The position numbers were made by a program, and so were the translations under genes. Positions 8,086 through 17,232 of a DNA stretch of 64,000 bases are shown one piece after another. The notes under the pieces were generated by a model. The model worked only from the letters and a program-made list of their open reading frames with translations, was not told the origin of the DNA and searched no databases. The stretch's first letter is position 1, and every line of letters begins with the position of its first letter. Source of the stretch: Gemmatimonadota bacterium (lineage in GTDB: Bacteria > Gemmatimonadota > Gemmatimonadetes > Gemmatimonadales > Gemmatimonadaceae); NCBI GenBank assembly GCA_016719105.1, contig JADKAQ010000002.1, positions 248,001-312,000 of the forward strand, in the 5' to 3' direction.

Positions 8086-11000
8086 ATGTCGCGCCGCCGA
8101 ACCGTCGTCCTCGCGAGTGCCGCCACGCTGTTTGCGTTAGGCGGCCTGCTGGCGGGCGCGGTGGCGTTTGTGACGCAGACCGGCTGGGGGCGCGAACAGA
8201 TTCGCACGCGCGTCATGGCCTTGATCAACAGCAAGGTCCAGGGGACGCTCTACATCGGGCACCTCGAGGGGTCGCTGTTCACGAACCTGGTCGTCGATTC
8301 GTTCGCCATTCGCGAGAAGAACGATTCGCTCTTCGTTGCCACCGGCCCGATTCACATCCGGTTCGACCCGCGCGACTTGCTCGATCGCCGCATCGTGGCA
8401 TCGGAGGTGACGATCGAGCGGGCCTTCGTGCACATCCACCAGGATTCCACGAAGCAGTGGAACTATCGGCGGATCTTTCCGTCGGGGCCCAAGGGGCCGC
8501 CGAAGCCGGTGACGGTGCGCAACTTCGGCGACTACATCTTCGTGAACGCGGCGCGGGCGAAGGACGTCACCTTCCTCCTCACCATGCCGTGGCACCCGGA
8601 CGACTCGCTCTCGGGCGCGCGCGCCGACAGCGCGGCGCGCGTCCAGATGGCGCGCACGGACAAGCACATCCGGCAGGTTGGGAGCCAGTACGAGGTGCAG
8701 CGGCGCTGGACCAACGGTCAGCTGCAACTCGGGCCGTCGCGCATCGATGACCGCGACGCGCTCGGGCGCCAGTTCGACGTGGTGCGCCTCGACGCCGACG
8801 AGTTCGACCCGCCGTTCAAGTTCCGGGAGGCGCGCGGGGCGCTGCGCAACAAGGGCGACTCGTTGTGGGCCGACATCTCGCACTTCCGCCTCCCGGGGTC
8901 GCGCGGGACGGCGAAGGGGAAGGTGTGGTGGGGGAGCGACCTTCCGACGCGCTACGACCTGACCTTCACCTCCGATTCCCTCTCCCTCGCCGACGTGGCC
9001 TGGGTCTATCCCACGCTGCCGACGACGGGCGGCGGGCGCATGACCCTGCACATCGGCAACGGTCGCGACCTGCGCCAGCTCGAGTACGCGCTGCGCGACA
9101 TGGACGTGCGGACGATGAACTCGCGCCTGCGCGGCAACATGACCTTCGGGACGGGGGCTCCGGTCCTCATCGTGAAGGACATTGACCTGCGCGCGGACCC
9201 CATCGACTGGGTCCTGATCGAACAGTTCACGGGCGAGCCGCTGCCGTACCCGTTCAAGGGAGAGATCACCGCGACCGTTCAGGCCAGTGGCGGTCCGGTG
9301 AACCGGTTCGTCGTCGACCGCGGCGAATTCACCTGGCGCGACGGCAACGTGCCGGGGGCGGTGAATCGCGGGACGGTGAAGGGGACGCTCGACATCCTGG
9401 CGCCGGCTTTCACGACCTTTCGTGGCTTCGACGTGGCGCTGGCGCAGTTCGACTTGCGCACGATCCAGTTTGTGAATCCGGCCTTCCCGCGCTTCTTCGG
9501 CCTGATCTCGGGGACGGCGACGCTCGATTCGGTCTGGACCGACATCCGCTTCCGGAACGCCGACATCACGCATCGCTTCGAGGATGCGGAGCCCTCGCGC
9601 TTCACCGGCAACGGCCGCGTGACGATCGGCGAGACGTTGCTCACGTACGACCTCGCGGTCGATGCCAAGCCGCTGAGCCTGACGACGGTCGCCCGCGCCT
9701 ATCCCGAGGCGGAGCTGATCTACAGGGGGACGTACACCGGGCCGTTGCGCCTGCAGGGCCAGGCCGATGACCTGGCGGTCGTCACGGAGCTCGTGGGGCC
9801 GCCGGGTCGGCTCGCCTACGATGGGCGCGTGGACGCCGATTCGGTCGGCGGCTACGGCTACACCGGGACGCTGCGTTTCAACGACCTCGACCTGCGCCTC
9901 CTGCTCGACACCGCGACCGTCCCGCATACCTCGCTCAACGGGACGATCGACCTCGACGTGCTCGGCGACTCGCTCCCCAATTGGGAGGGGCCGTTCGACC
10001 TCGCCCTCGACCGGTCGCTGGTCGACTCGGTGCGCGTGTACGCGGGGGCCCGTGCCCGCATGCGTTTCGGTGGCGGGCGGTTGCGGATCGACACGATGCA
10101 CGTGGAAACCGCGCTGCTCTCGGCCACGGCGCAGGGCGGAATCGGGCTCATGCCTGGCATGCGCGACTCGCTGGCGTTCACCATCGCGGCCGACTCGTTA
10201 GGGGCGCTCCGGCAGTACCTGGTGCGGGCCAGTTCGGGTGACAGCGCCGCGTCGGCGTCGGCGCTGCGCGATTCGCTGGGGGCGGAGATCACCGGACGTG
10301 GCGTCCTCTCCGGTTCCATCGATTCGCTCGACGTGCGGGGGGCGCTCGACGTGCGTCGCCTCACCTACGCCACGTATGGCGCACGCGTGGCGCGCGTCTC
10401 GGCGGATCTCAAGCGTGTCGCACTTCCCGACATCAGCGGGACCGTCAACATCACGGCCGACACCCTCTCGCTGGGGGGCGTGGCCGTCTCGAGTGCGGGG
10501 CTCGACCTCGAGGTGCAGGGACGTTCTCGCGTGAACTTCGGCGTGCTGGCGACCTTGTCCAACGGCCCCGTGCTGGAAACGCGCGGGATGTTCGGCGTCT
10601 CGGGCGACACGACGCGCGTGGGGCTCGACGCCTTCCGCCTCGCGCTCGAAGGGCGCGCGTGGACGCTCCAACGACCGGCGACGCTATGGGCCGCGGGTGG
10701 TGCCTTCTCGGCCGACACGGTGCGCCTCCTCGGGAGTCGCGGCGGCGAGATCCTGCTGGCGGGGACGTCGACCGCCGACAGTGTGGTGCGCCTGCGCGCG
10801 CAACTCGACAGCGTCTCGATGGCCGACATGGCGAGCTTGTCTCAATCGAACCTCCCGCTCACCGGGTGGTTCTCCGCTCGGGTGGACGCCGAGGGGACGC
10901 GCTTGGCGCCGACCATGACGCTGACAGGGGCGATCGACGGGGCAAAGGTCGGGCAGGTGAACGTGGCGCGGGCAACGTTGCAGGGGACCTACGCGAATCG

Positions 11001-12636
11001 CCGCCTGCAGTTCGGTGCGGACCTGCTGCGCAACGACTCGACGGTCGTCACGCTGCGTGGCAATGCCCCCGTAGACCTGTCGCTCGTCCCGGTGGACCAG
11101 CGCCTGCTGCGCGACACGTTGCGGGTGGCGATGCGTGCCACGGAGCTCGACATGTCGGTGGTCGAGAGCTTCTTCCCGACGTTGACGAACGCCAAGGGGC
11201 GCCTGACCGCCGACATCTCGCTCGCCGGGACGAGCGATCGCTCGGCGCTGGAGGGGTTCCTCCGGCTCGACTCGGCGGCCGCGACGATTCCCGATCTCGG
11301 GATCCGGTTGCGCAACATGTACGCCGACCTGGTGGCGTCGCGTGACACGCTGCGCATCCGTCGCTTCTCGGTCGTGAGCGGCAACGAGCCGCGCGACTCG
11401 CTGTGGATGGGGGGATGGGTGGCGCGCCTCATCGACCAGGGGGGCGGGGCGGCGTTCGATGTGTCGTTAGGTGCGCGCGACTTCCAGGCGATCGCCAATC
11501 GGCGGGTGGCCGACCTGTCGCTCTCCGCCGGGTTGCGCCTGAACGGGACGCTCGACCGCTCGCGCCTGTCGGGGAACGTGACCGTCAACCGCGGGGTGAT
11601 CGTGATCCCGCCGTTCACCGGGAAGCAGCTCATCTCGCTCGACGATCCGGAGCTGTACAACGTGGTCGACACGACGGTGTTTGCGAACCGGGCCCTGCTG
11701 CCGCGGACGCCGCCGGAGTTCGTCAACAACCTCACGGTCGACAACGTGCGCATCACGATGGGGCCCGACGTGCGCGTGCGATCGGAAGAAGCGGACATCA
11801 AGCTGGGCGGGGCGGTGAACGTGACGGTGGGCGAGCGGCGCGGCGGGAGTGCGCCGCAGCTCGCCCTTGACGGCGCGCTGCAGACGGAACGCGGATACTA
11901 CCGGCTCGAACTCGGCGGGTTGGTGCAGCGCACCTTCACCGTGGAGGGCGGGGAGCTGCGCTTCCTGAACGAAACGGAGCTCAACCCGATCCTGAACATC
12001 AGCGCCCTGCACACGGTGCGGCAGATCTCGAGCAACTACGGCGGGCGCAACGACGTGCGCATTCGCGTGCGGGTGCAAGGCACGCTCATCCGCCCCAGCC
12101 TCCGCCTGGAAAGCGCCGATTCCTTGCAGCTCTCGGAGTCGGATCTCATCTCCTACCTGGTGGCCGGTGTGCCATCGTTTGGCCTCGGGGGGCAGCTGAG
12201 CGCCAATCGCTTCAGCGCCTCCTCGATCGCCCTCAGCACGATCTCGAGCTACATCTCGGCCAAGTTCTCGGGCGGCCTGTTCGACTACGTGAACATCCAG
12301 ACCACCACCGGGGGGACGTCGACGCAGCAGCAGTCGCGTCAGGGGCTCCTCAATGGCGTGCAGTTCGGCATCGGGAAGCAGTTGGGCGAGCGTACGTTCC
12401 TGTCGCTCACGACCGGGTTGTGCAGGTTCGGGGCGTCGGGGGGACAGCTGAATCCGGTCTCCCTTGGCCGCTCGATCGGTGCGAAACTCGAGCAGCGCCT
12501 GTCGGCTGGCTATGGCTTCTCGTTCTCCCTGGAGCCGCCGCTCGACGAACTCTTCTGCTCCACCGGGACGGACCGCAGCTTCACCACCACGCGCCGCCAG
12601 TACGGCTTCGACCTCTTCCGCGCGTGGCGGTGGTAG
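8086..12636 (+). CDS. tamB: TamB-like translocation and assembly module protein (AsmA-like, DUF490)
   Basis: 1516-residue inner-membrane-anchored periplasmic protein of the TamB/YdbH/AsmA-like group, thought to form a groove bridging inner and outer membranes, working with the Omp85 partner encoded 3 nt upstream. Uncleaved N-terminal anchor (residues about 7-30, VVLASAATLFALGGLLAGA), then long beta-rich repeats with AsmA-like TLYIGHLEGSL near residue 55, and the conserved TamB C-terminal domain (LQLSESDLISYLVAGVPS, then GVQFGIGKQLGERTFLSL). The length is usual for the family. Three TTA codons, all in GTTAGG. The next gene overlaps its end. Confidence 0.92.
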   Translation: MSRRRTVVLASAATLFALGGLLAGAVAFVTQTGWGREQIRTRVMALINSKVQGTLYIGHLEGSLFTNLVVDSFAIREKNDSLFVATGPIHIRFDPRDLLDRRIVASEVTIERAFVHIHQDSTKQWNYRRIFPSGPKGPPKPVTVRNFGDYIFVNAARAKDVTFLLTMPWHPDDSLSGARADSAARVQMARTDKHIRQVGSQYEVQRRWTNGQLQLGPSRIDDRDALGRQFDVVRLDADEFDPPFKFREARGALRNKGDSLWADISHFRLPGSRGTAKGKVWWGSDLPTRYDLTFTSDSLSLADVAWVYPTLPTTGGGRMTLHIGNGRDLRQLEYALRDMDVRTMNSRLRGNMTFGTGAPVLIVKDIDLRADPIDWVLIEQFTGEPLPYPFKGEITATVQASGGPVNRFVVDRGEFTWRDGNVPGAVNRGTVKGTLDILAPAFTTFRGFDVALAQFDLRTIQFVNPAFPRFFGLISGTATLDSVWTDIRFRNADITHRFEDAEPSRFTGNGRVTIGETLLTYDLAVDAKPLSLTTVARAYPEAELIYRGTYTGPLRLQGQADDLAVVTELVGPPGRLAYDGRVDADSVGGYGYTGTLRFNDLDLRLLLDTATVPHTSLNGTIDLDVLGDSLPNWEGPFDLALDRSLVDSVRVYAGARARMRFGGGRLRIDTMHVETALLSATAQGGIGLMPGMRDSLAFTIAADSLGALRQYLVRASSGDSAASASALRDSLGAEITGRGVLSGSIDSLDVRGALDVRRLTYATYGARVARVSADLKRVALPDISGTVNITADTLSLGGVAVSSAGLDLEVQGRSRVNFGVLATLSNGPVLETRGMFGVSGDTTRVGLDAFRLALEGRAWTLQRPATLWAAGGAFSADTVRLLGSRGGEILLAGTSTADSVVRLRAQLDSVSMADMASLSQSNLPLTGWFSARVDAEGTRLAPTMTLTGAIDGAKVGQVNVARATLQGTYANRRLQFGADLLRNDSTVVTLRGNAPVDLSLVPVDQRLLRDTLRVAMRATELDMSVVESFFPTLTNAKGRLTADISLAGTSDRSALEGFLRLDSAAATIPDLGIRLRNMYADLVASRDTLRIRRFSVVSGNEPRDSLWMGGWVARLIDQGGGAAFDVSLGARDFQAIANRRVADLSLSAGLRLNGTLDRSRLSGNVTVNRGVIVIPPFTGKQLISLDDPELYNVVDTTVFANRALLPRTPPEFVNNLTVDNVRITMGPDVRVRSEEADIKLGGAVNVTVGERRGGSAPQLALDGALQTERGYYRLELGGLVQRTFTVEGGELRFLNETELNPILNISALHTVRQISSNYGGRNDVRIRVRVQGTLIRPSLRLESADSLQLSESDLISYLVAGVPSFGLGGQLSANRFSASSIALSTISSYISAKFSGGLFDYVNIQTTTGGTSTQQQSRQGLLNGVQFGIGKQLGERTFLSLTTGLCRFGASGGQLNPVSLGRSIGAKLEQRLSAGYGFSFSLEPPLDELFCSTGTDRSFTTTRRQYGFDLFRAWRW

Positions 12637-13523
12637 ACGTCCGGCGGGCGCTGTTGATCGTCAATCCTGCTGCTCGTCGTGGCGCCGCTGCTCTCGATGG
12701 GGTGGCACGCGTCTTTTCCCGCGCCGGCGTGCAGTGCACGATCCAGCAGACCGCGCACCGCGGGCACGCGGAAGCGATCGCACGGGCGCAGGCGCATGCG
12801 CACGACGCCGTTTTCACCCTTGGGGGTGATGGAACGGTGATGGAGGTGCTGCGCGCGCTCCTCGGTGACGCGACCCCGGTCGGGGTGATCCCAGGGGGGA
12901 CGGGGAATCTCGTCGCGCGTGCCCTCGGGATCCCGATGTCGCCGGCGCGTGCGGCCTTCGCGCTGCTCGGCGGGGAGACGACGACCATCGATGTCGGGAC
13001 GCTCGAGGACGGGCGGGTCTTCGCCTTCGCGGCGGGGATCGGGATCGACGCGACGATGATCGCCCGCACGAGCGCCGCGGCCAAGCGCCGGTTCGGCGTC
13101 CTGGCCTATGTCGTCGCGGCGACGCGGGCGACGCTGGCGCTCGATTCGTTCACCTTGCGCGCGACCGTGGACGGCGTGCCGCATACCTTTCGGGCGACGT
13201 CGGCCATGGTCGCCAACTTCGGGGCGGTCCTCGGCGGCCTCATCCAGCTGGGGCCGGGGATTTCCCCGAATGACGGAATGCTCGACTTGTGCGTCTTTTC
13301 CCCGGCGAGCGTCGGCGACGCGTTTCGCCTGGGATGGCGCCTCCTGCGCCACGATTTCGGCACCGATCCAGCCATGCACTTCCTCCGCGGCCGCACCCTG
13401 CACCTCGAGACCGATCCGCCCGGCGATACGCAGGCGGACGGCGAACTGCTCGCGCCGGGATCGTTGCGCGTGACGGTGGCACCGCGCGCCGCGCGGTTGC
13501 TCGTGCCGCGCGGAACCCGTTAG
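12624..13523 (+). CDS. Diacylglycerol kinase-family lipid kinase
   Basis: ATP-dependent lipid kinase of the DagK/YegS catalytic-domain family, phosphorylating diacylglycerol or a related lipid at the membrane. Start of domain ALLIVNPAARRGAA, the nucleotide motif TLGGDGTVMEVLRALL near residue 65, GVIPGGTGNLVARALG, and the late ISPNDGMLDLCVF. The GTG at 12624 (or 12630) overlaps the end of tamB by 13 (or 7) nt and puts the domain at residue 8; a much longer open frame upstream is only a shadow of tamB. About 299 aa, normal. Overlap with tamB suggests coupling of lipid metabolism and envelope assembly; the exact lipid is unknown. Stop TAG lies in the word CGTTAGGC. Confidence 0.9.
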   Translation: MAVVDVRRALLIVNPAARRGAAALDGVARVFSRAGVQCTIQQTAHRGHAEAIARAQAHAHDAVFTLGGDGTVMEVLRALLGDATPVGVIPGGTGNLVARALGIPMSPARAAFALLGGETTTIDVGTLEDGRVFAFAAGIGIDATMIARTSAAAKRRFGVLAYVVAATRATLALDSFTLRATVDGVPHTFRATSAMVANFGAVLGGLIQLGPGISPNDGMLDLCVFSPASVGDAFRLGWRLLRHDFGTDPAMHFLRGRTLHLETDPPGDTQADGELLAPGSLRVTVAPRAARLLVPRGTR

Positions 13524-13532
13524 GCGCCGCGC

Positions 13533-16500
13533 GTGATCCCGACGGAACCGCGTGAGCGGGTGACGCCCGCGGGCGGCGGGGCGGTCGATCCCCTGGACAC
13601 CCTGCTGTCCGGGCTCGAGCCGTCGGCCGCGGAGCGCGTGCGCGCGCTGGTGGAGCGTGGGCGTCGGCATGAGGCCCGCTTGCAGCTGCTGCAACAGATT
13701 GCCGCCGCACTGGCGCGCACGCTCGACGAGGATGAGATCCTCGAGGAGCTGGCGCGCGGGGTGCGGCGGGCGGTGGCGTGTGAGGGGGTCGTGGTATCGC
13801 GCGTCGACCTGGACCGGGCGCTGGTCGAGGTCGTCCACCACAGCGTGGGCGAGCACCTGGTGCCGGGGCGTGTGGCGCCACTGGGACACGGCCCGCTGGG
13901 CGAGGCGGCGCGGAGCGGCGTGGCGGTGCTCGTGTCGCCGTACGATCCCGCGCGCGCGCCGCTGGCGGCCGCCGACGACGTGGCGGCGGGGACGGCGGCC
14001 GGGGCGGTGCTCGCGGTGCCGATGATGCACGGGCGCCGCCTGCTCGGCGTGGTGGCCCTGCACGATCCGCGCGAAGACGCCTTCGACGGTGACGCGCGCG
14101 AGGTGATCGGGATGCTGGTGCGCCACGCGGCGGGGGCGCTCAGCAACGCCCGCCTGTTTGCCGACAGCGAGCGGGAGCGGCGCCAGAGCGAGGCGATGGC
14201 CGAGATCGCGCGCGCGGTGGGCGAGTCGCTCAAGATGGGCGAAGTGCTGCGCCTCATCCTGCGCCACGCGGTCGCGCTGCTGCAGGCGGAAGGGGCGTGC
14301 GTGGCGCTGCGCGAGGGGGAGTACCTCCACGTCGTGTCGGCGTTAGGCATCACCGAGGTGCTGTCCGGGGTGCACATGCCGATCGCCGGGAGCCTGAGCG
14401 GGCGCGTGGTGACGAGTGGCGCGGCGGTGGTGACCAACGACATCGCGGCGGAGCCCGATGTGCACCGCCCGACCGTGCGCCTGGTCCCGATCGCGCGATC
14501 GGTCATCGTCCCGCTCATGACCGCGCGCGGCATCCTCGGCGTGATCGCCGTCTACAATGGCCCGGCCGACTTCACGACCGACGATGCGCGGGTCCTGCAG
14601 CGGCTCGCCGACCAGGTGGCCGTGGCCGTCGTGAACGCCCGGTTGTACGAGGACGTGCGCGACGCCACGCGCGAGTGGTCGGCCGCCTTCGACTCGATCG
14701 GCCTCGGCATGTGCCTGGTCGACGACGAGGGCAAGATCACGCGCTCCAACTCGCGGGCGTTGCAGCTCACGGCGGATCCGTCGCTGCGCATCCTGATGGG
14801 GCGCCCGTTCTACGACACGGTCCTGGGCGCACACCCCGAGGCCGATGGCGATCCGCTCGCCCGCGCCATCGAGGACGGGATGCAGTCGCGCACGGTGTGC
14901 GAGGGGGTGAACGGGCGCTGGCTGGAGATCATGGCGGTCCCGCACCCCAACGGCGGCGCCATCGTCACCTTCGACGACGTCAGCACGCAGCGCGCCGTGT
15001 GGGATCGCCACCGGCTCATCGTCGAGGCGTCGGCCGACGCGCTGTGCACGCTCGATCGCGAGGGGCGGGTGATCTTCGCCAATCCGGCGGCCCGCGCCCT
15101 CTTTGCCCGCGACGACCTGACCGGCGCCTACTGGAGCGACCTGGTGCTCCACGAGATGGCCGACGAGGCGCGCGTCCACGTGCAGCTGGCGGCCGCCGAC
15201 TCGCCGCAACGGCACGAGTACGTCGTGGTGCGCGGCGATGGCGAACGGCGCGTGGTCACGGCGGCCCTCGCCCCGGTGCATGAGCGTGAGGCGGTCGCCC
15301 TGGTCGTGGCCTCGTTGCACGACGTGACCGACGAGCGGCGCGCCCGCGAGGCGGTCACGAGCTCCGAGGCGCGCTACCGGCAGCTCTTTGATTACGCCAC
15401 CGACGCGGTGCTCACGCTCAACCTCACCGGGGCCATCACCTCCGCCAACCCGGCGGCCTGCGAGGTGTTCGACACGCCGGGCGAACTGCTCCTCGGGCGC
15501 CATTTCCACCCGTTCCTCGCCCCGGGCGATGTCGACCGGGTGACGACCTTCCTCCGCGACGCCCGGCACGGCGAGCCGCGTCCGTGGGAATGCACCGTCG
15601 TCAGGCGCAACGGCTCGCCGAGGACGCTGGCCATCACCGCCATCCCCATGCGTGAGGGGCGCGCCGTGATCGGCCTGCTCCTCGTGGCGCGCGACGTGAG
15701 CGAGGAGCGGGCCCGTGCCGACGTGCTGCATCGCAGCGAGGCACGCTACGCCCTGCTCGTCGAGTCGGCCTCCGATGCCATCTTCACCGTCGACGAGGAG
15801 GGGAACTTCACCTCGGTGAACCGCGCCTTCGAGGCGGCCACCGGGCAGGGACGCGACGCGATCACGGGGCACCACTTCACCGCGATGCTCGACCCGCGCG
15901 ACCGCGAATCCATCTGGGAGCTCTTCGTCGCGGTCCTGCACGGCGAACGGGAACTGCGCGAGATCCGCTACCTCGACGCCACGGGGCGGTCACGCTGGGG
16001 ATCGTTGATCGCCTCGCCAATCGTCGAACGCGGGCGGGTGACCGGGGTCATGGGAGTCGTGCGCGACGTCACCAGCGAGAAGCGCCTGCTCGACGAGCTG
16101 CTGCGCCGCGAGCGACATGCCTCGGTGGGGCAGCTCCTGGGTGGGGTCGTGCATGAGCTCAACAACCCGCTCTCGGCCGTCCTTGCCTTCAGCGAACTCC
16201 TGATCGACGAGCACGATGCCACCACGGAACCGTCGCAGCGGGAGGGGTTGGAGACCATCCGGCGCGAGGCGGAACGTGCGGCGCGCGTCCTGCACAACCT
16301 CCTCGATCTCACGCGCGAGCGCCCGTTGCAGCTGGCTGCCGTGCGGCTGGCGGAAGTCGTGACGCGGGCCCTCGACGTGCGGCGCTACGCGCTCGGCTTG
16401 GCGGGCGTGACCCTGGTCGAGGAGCTGCCGGCCGACCTTCCGGTTACCTGGGGCGACCCGGCGCGCTTGCAGCAGGCGGTGCTCCACCTGGTCACGCGCG

Positions 16501-17216
16501 CCGAGCATGCGATGCGCGAGTGGCGCGGGATGAAGCGCCTCTCGCTGCGTCTCTCGCGGGTCGCCAACGCGCTCGTGCTCGTGGTCGAGGACTCCGGCCC
16601 CGGGATCGCCGCGGCCGACCTCGAGCGGCTGTTCTCGCCAGGGGTCACGATGCGTGAGGGGCTCGACCTCGCCGGGTTGGGGCTGGCGGTCGCCGAGGGG
16701 ATCGTGCGCGAGCACGGCGGGCGCATCCACGTCGATTCGACCCCGGGCGATGGGGCGACCTTCGTGGTCGAGATCCCGATCACCCCCGCCCCGGACGAGG
16801 CGCCGCCAGTCCGCATTGGGGCGCCCGACGAGGGCGACGCGTCGTCGCTCGACATCCTCGTCGTCGACGACGAGCCGGCGATTCGCGCCGCGCTGGCGCG
16901 CATGCTCGAACGACTGGGCCACCGGGTCACGCTCGCGGCCGACGGCGAGGAGGCGCGTCGCGCCGTCGAGGCGCTGCCCTTCGATCGGATCATCCTCGAC
17001 TTGCGCATGCCGCGGTTAGGGGGCGAAGCCCTCTTCGCCGAGCTCAAGGCGCGCCGTCCCGACCTGGTCCCGCGCGTGGTCTTCCTGACCGGCGACCTCG
17101 AGCGCGAGGCCGCCCAGCAACTCGCGCGCGACAGCGGACTCCCCGCGCTGTGCAAGCCGTTCACGCTCGACGACGTGCGACGCGCACTCGCGGGGACCGC
17201 CGCTCCGAAGCCGTGA
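13533..17216 (+). CDS. Hybrid sensor histidine kinase with 2 GAF, 4 PAS and a receiver domain
   Basis: Cytosolic (no membrane segment seen) multi-sensor kinase, 1227 aa. Order: GAF about 45-200, GAF about 215-370, PAS about 380-490, 490-610, 610-730 and 735-855, HisKA with the phospho-acceptor His 874 in VVHELNNPLSAVL, HATPase about 950-1080 (G1 DSGPGI, G2 GLGLAV), receiver about 1105-1220 (ILVVDDE, IILDLRMP, LCKPF). In the N-box the sequence is LHLVTRAEHAM: the Mg-ATP-binding Asn is replaced by Arg (about residue 989), so kinase activity is questionable. GTG start at 13533, 9 nt after the lipid kinase. Followed after 16 nt by an NtrC-like regulator, its likely partner. Confidence 0.9.
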   Translation: MIPTEPRERVTPAGGGAVDPLDTLLSGLEPSAAERVRALVERGRRHEARLQLLQQIAAALARTLDEDEILEELARGVRRAVACEGVVVSRVDLDRALVEVVHHSVGEHLVPGRVAPLGHGPLGEAARSGVAVLVSPYDPARAPLAAADDVAAGTAAGAVLAVPMMHGRRLLGVVALHDPREDAFDGDAREVIGMLVRHAAGALSNARLFADSERERRQSEAMAEIARAVGESLKMGEVLRLILRHAVALLQAEGACVALREGEYLHVVSALGITEVLSGVHMPIAGSLSGRVVTSGAAVVTNDIAAEPDVHRPTVRLVPIARSVIVPLMTARGILGVIAVYNGPADFTTDDARVLQRLADQVAVAVVNARLYEDVRDATREWSAAFDSIGLGMCLVDDEGKITRSNSRALQLTADPSLRILMGRPFYDTVLGAHPEADGDPLARAIEDGMQSRTVCEGVNGRWLEIMAVPHPNGGAIVTFDDVSTQRAVWDRHRLIVEASADALCTLDREGRVIFANPAARALFARDDLTGAYWSDLVLHEMADEARVHVQLAAADSPQRHEYVVVRGDGERRVVTAALAPVHEREAVALVVASLHDVTDERRAREAVTSSEARYRQLFDYATDAVLTLNLTGAITSANPAACEVFDTPGELLLGRHFHPFLAPGDVDRVTTFLRDARHGEPRPWECTVVRRNGSPRTLAITAIPMREGRAVIGLLLVARDVSEERARADVLHRSEARYALLVESASDAIFTVDEEGNFTSVNRAFEAATGQGRDAITGHHFTAMLDPRDRESIWELFVAVLHGERELREIRYLDATGRSRWGSLIASPIVERGRVTGVMGVVRDVTSEKRLLDELLRRERHASVGQLLGGVVHELNNPLSAVLAFSELLIDEHDATTEPSQREGLETIRREAERAARVLHNLLDLTRERPLQLAAVRLAEVVTRALDVRRYALGLAGVTLVEELPADLPVTWGDPARLQQAVLHLVTRAEHAMREWRGMKRLSLRLSRVANALVLVVEDSGPGIAAADLERLFSPGVTMREGLDLAGLGLAVAEGIVREHGGRIHVDSTPGDGATFVVEIPITPAPDEAPPVRIGAPDEGDASSLDILVVDDEPAIRAALARMLERLGHRVTLAADGEEARRAVEALPFDRIILDLRMPRLGGEALFAELKARRPDLVPRVVFLTGDLEREAAQQLARDSGLPALCKPFTLDDVRRALAGTAAPKP

Positions 17217-17232
17217 CCAGGGGGCGGACGCC

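Noticed and set aside
5778..8750. A 990-codon open frame running through tamA and 660 bp of tamB
   Set aside because: The part after about 7960 is low-complexity Arg/Ala/His sequence antisense to nothing conserved and overlaps tamB in another frame; the true tamA end is in the +1 frame.
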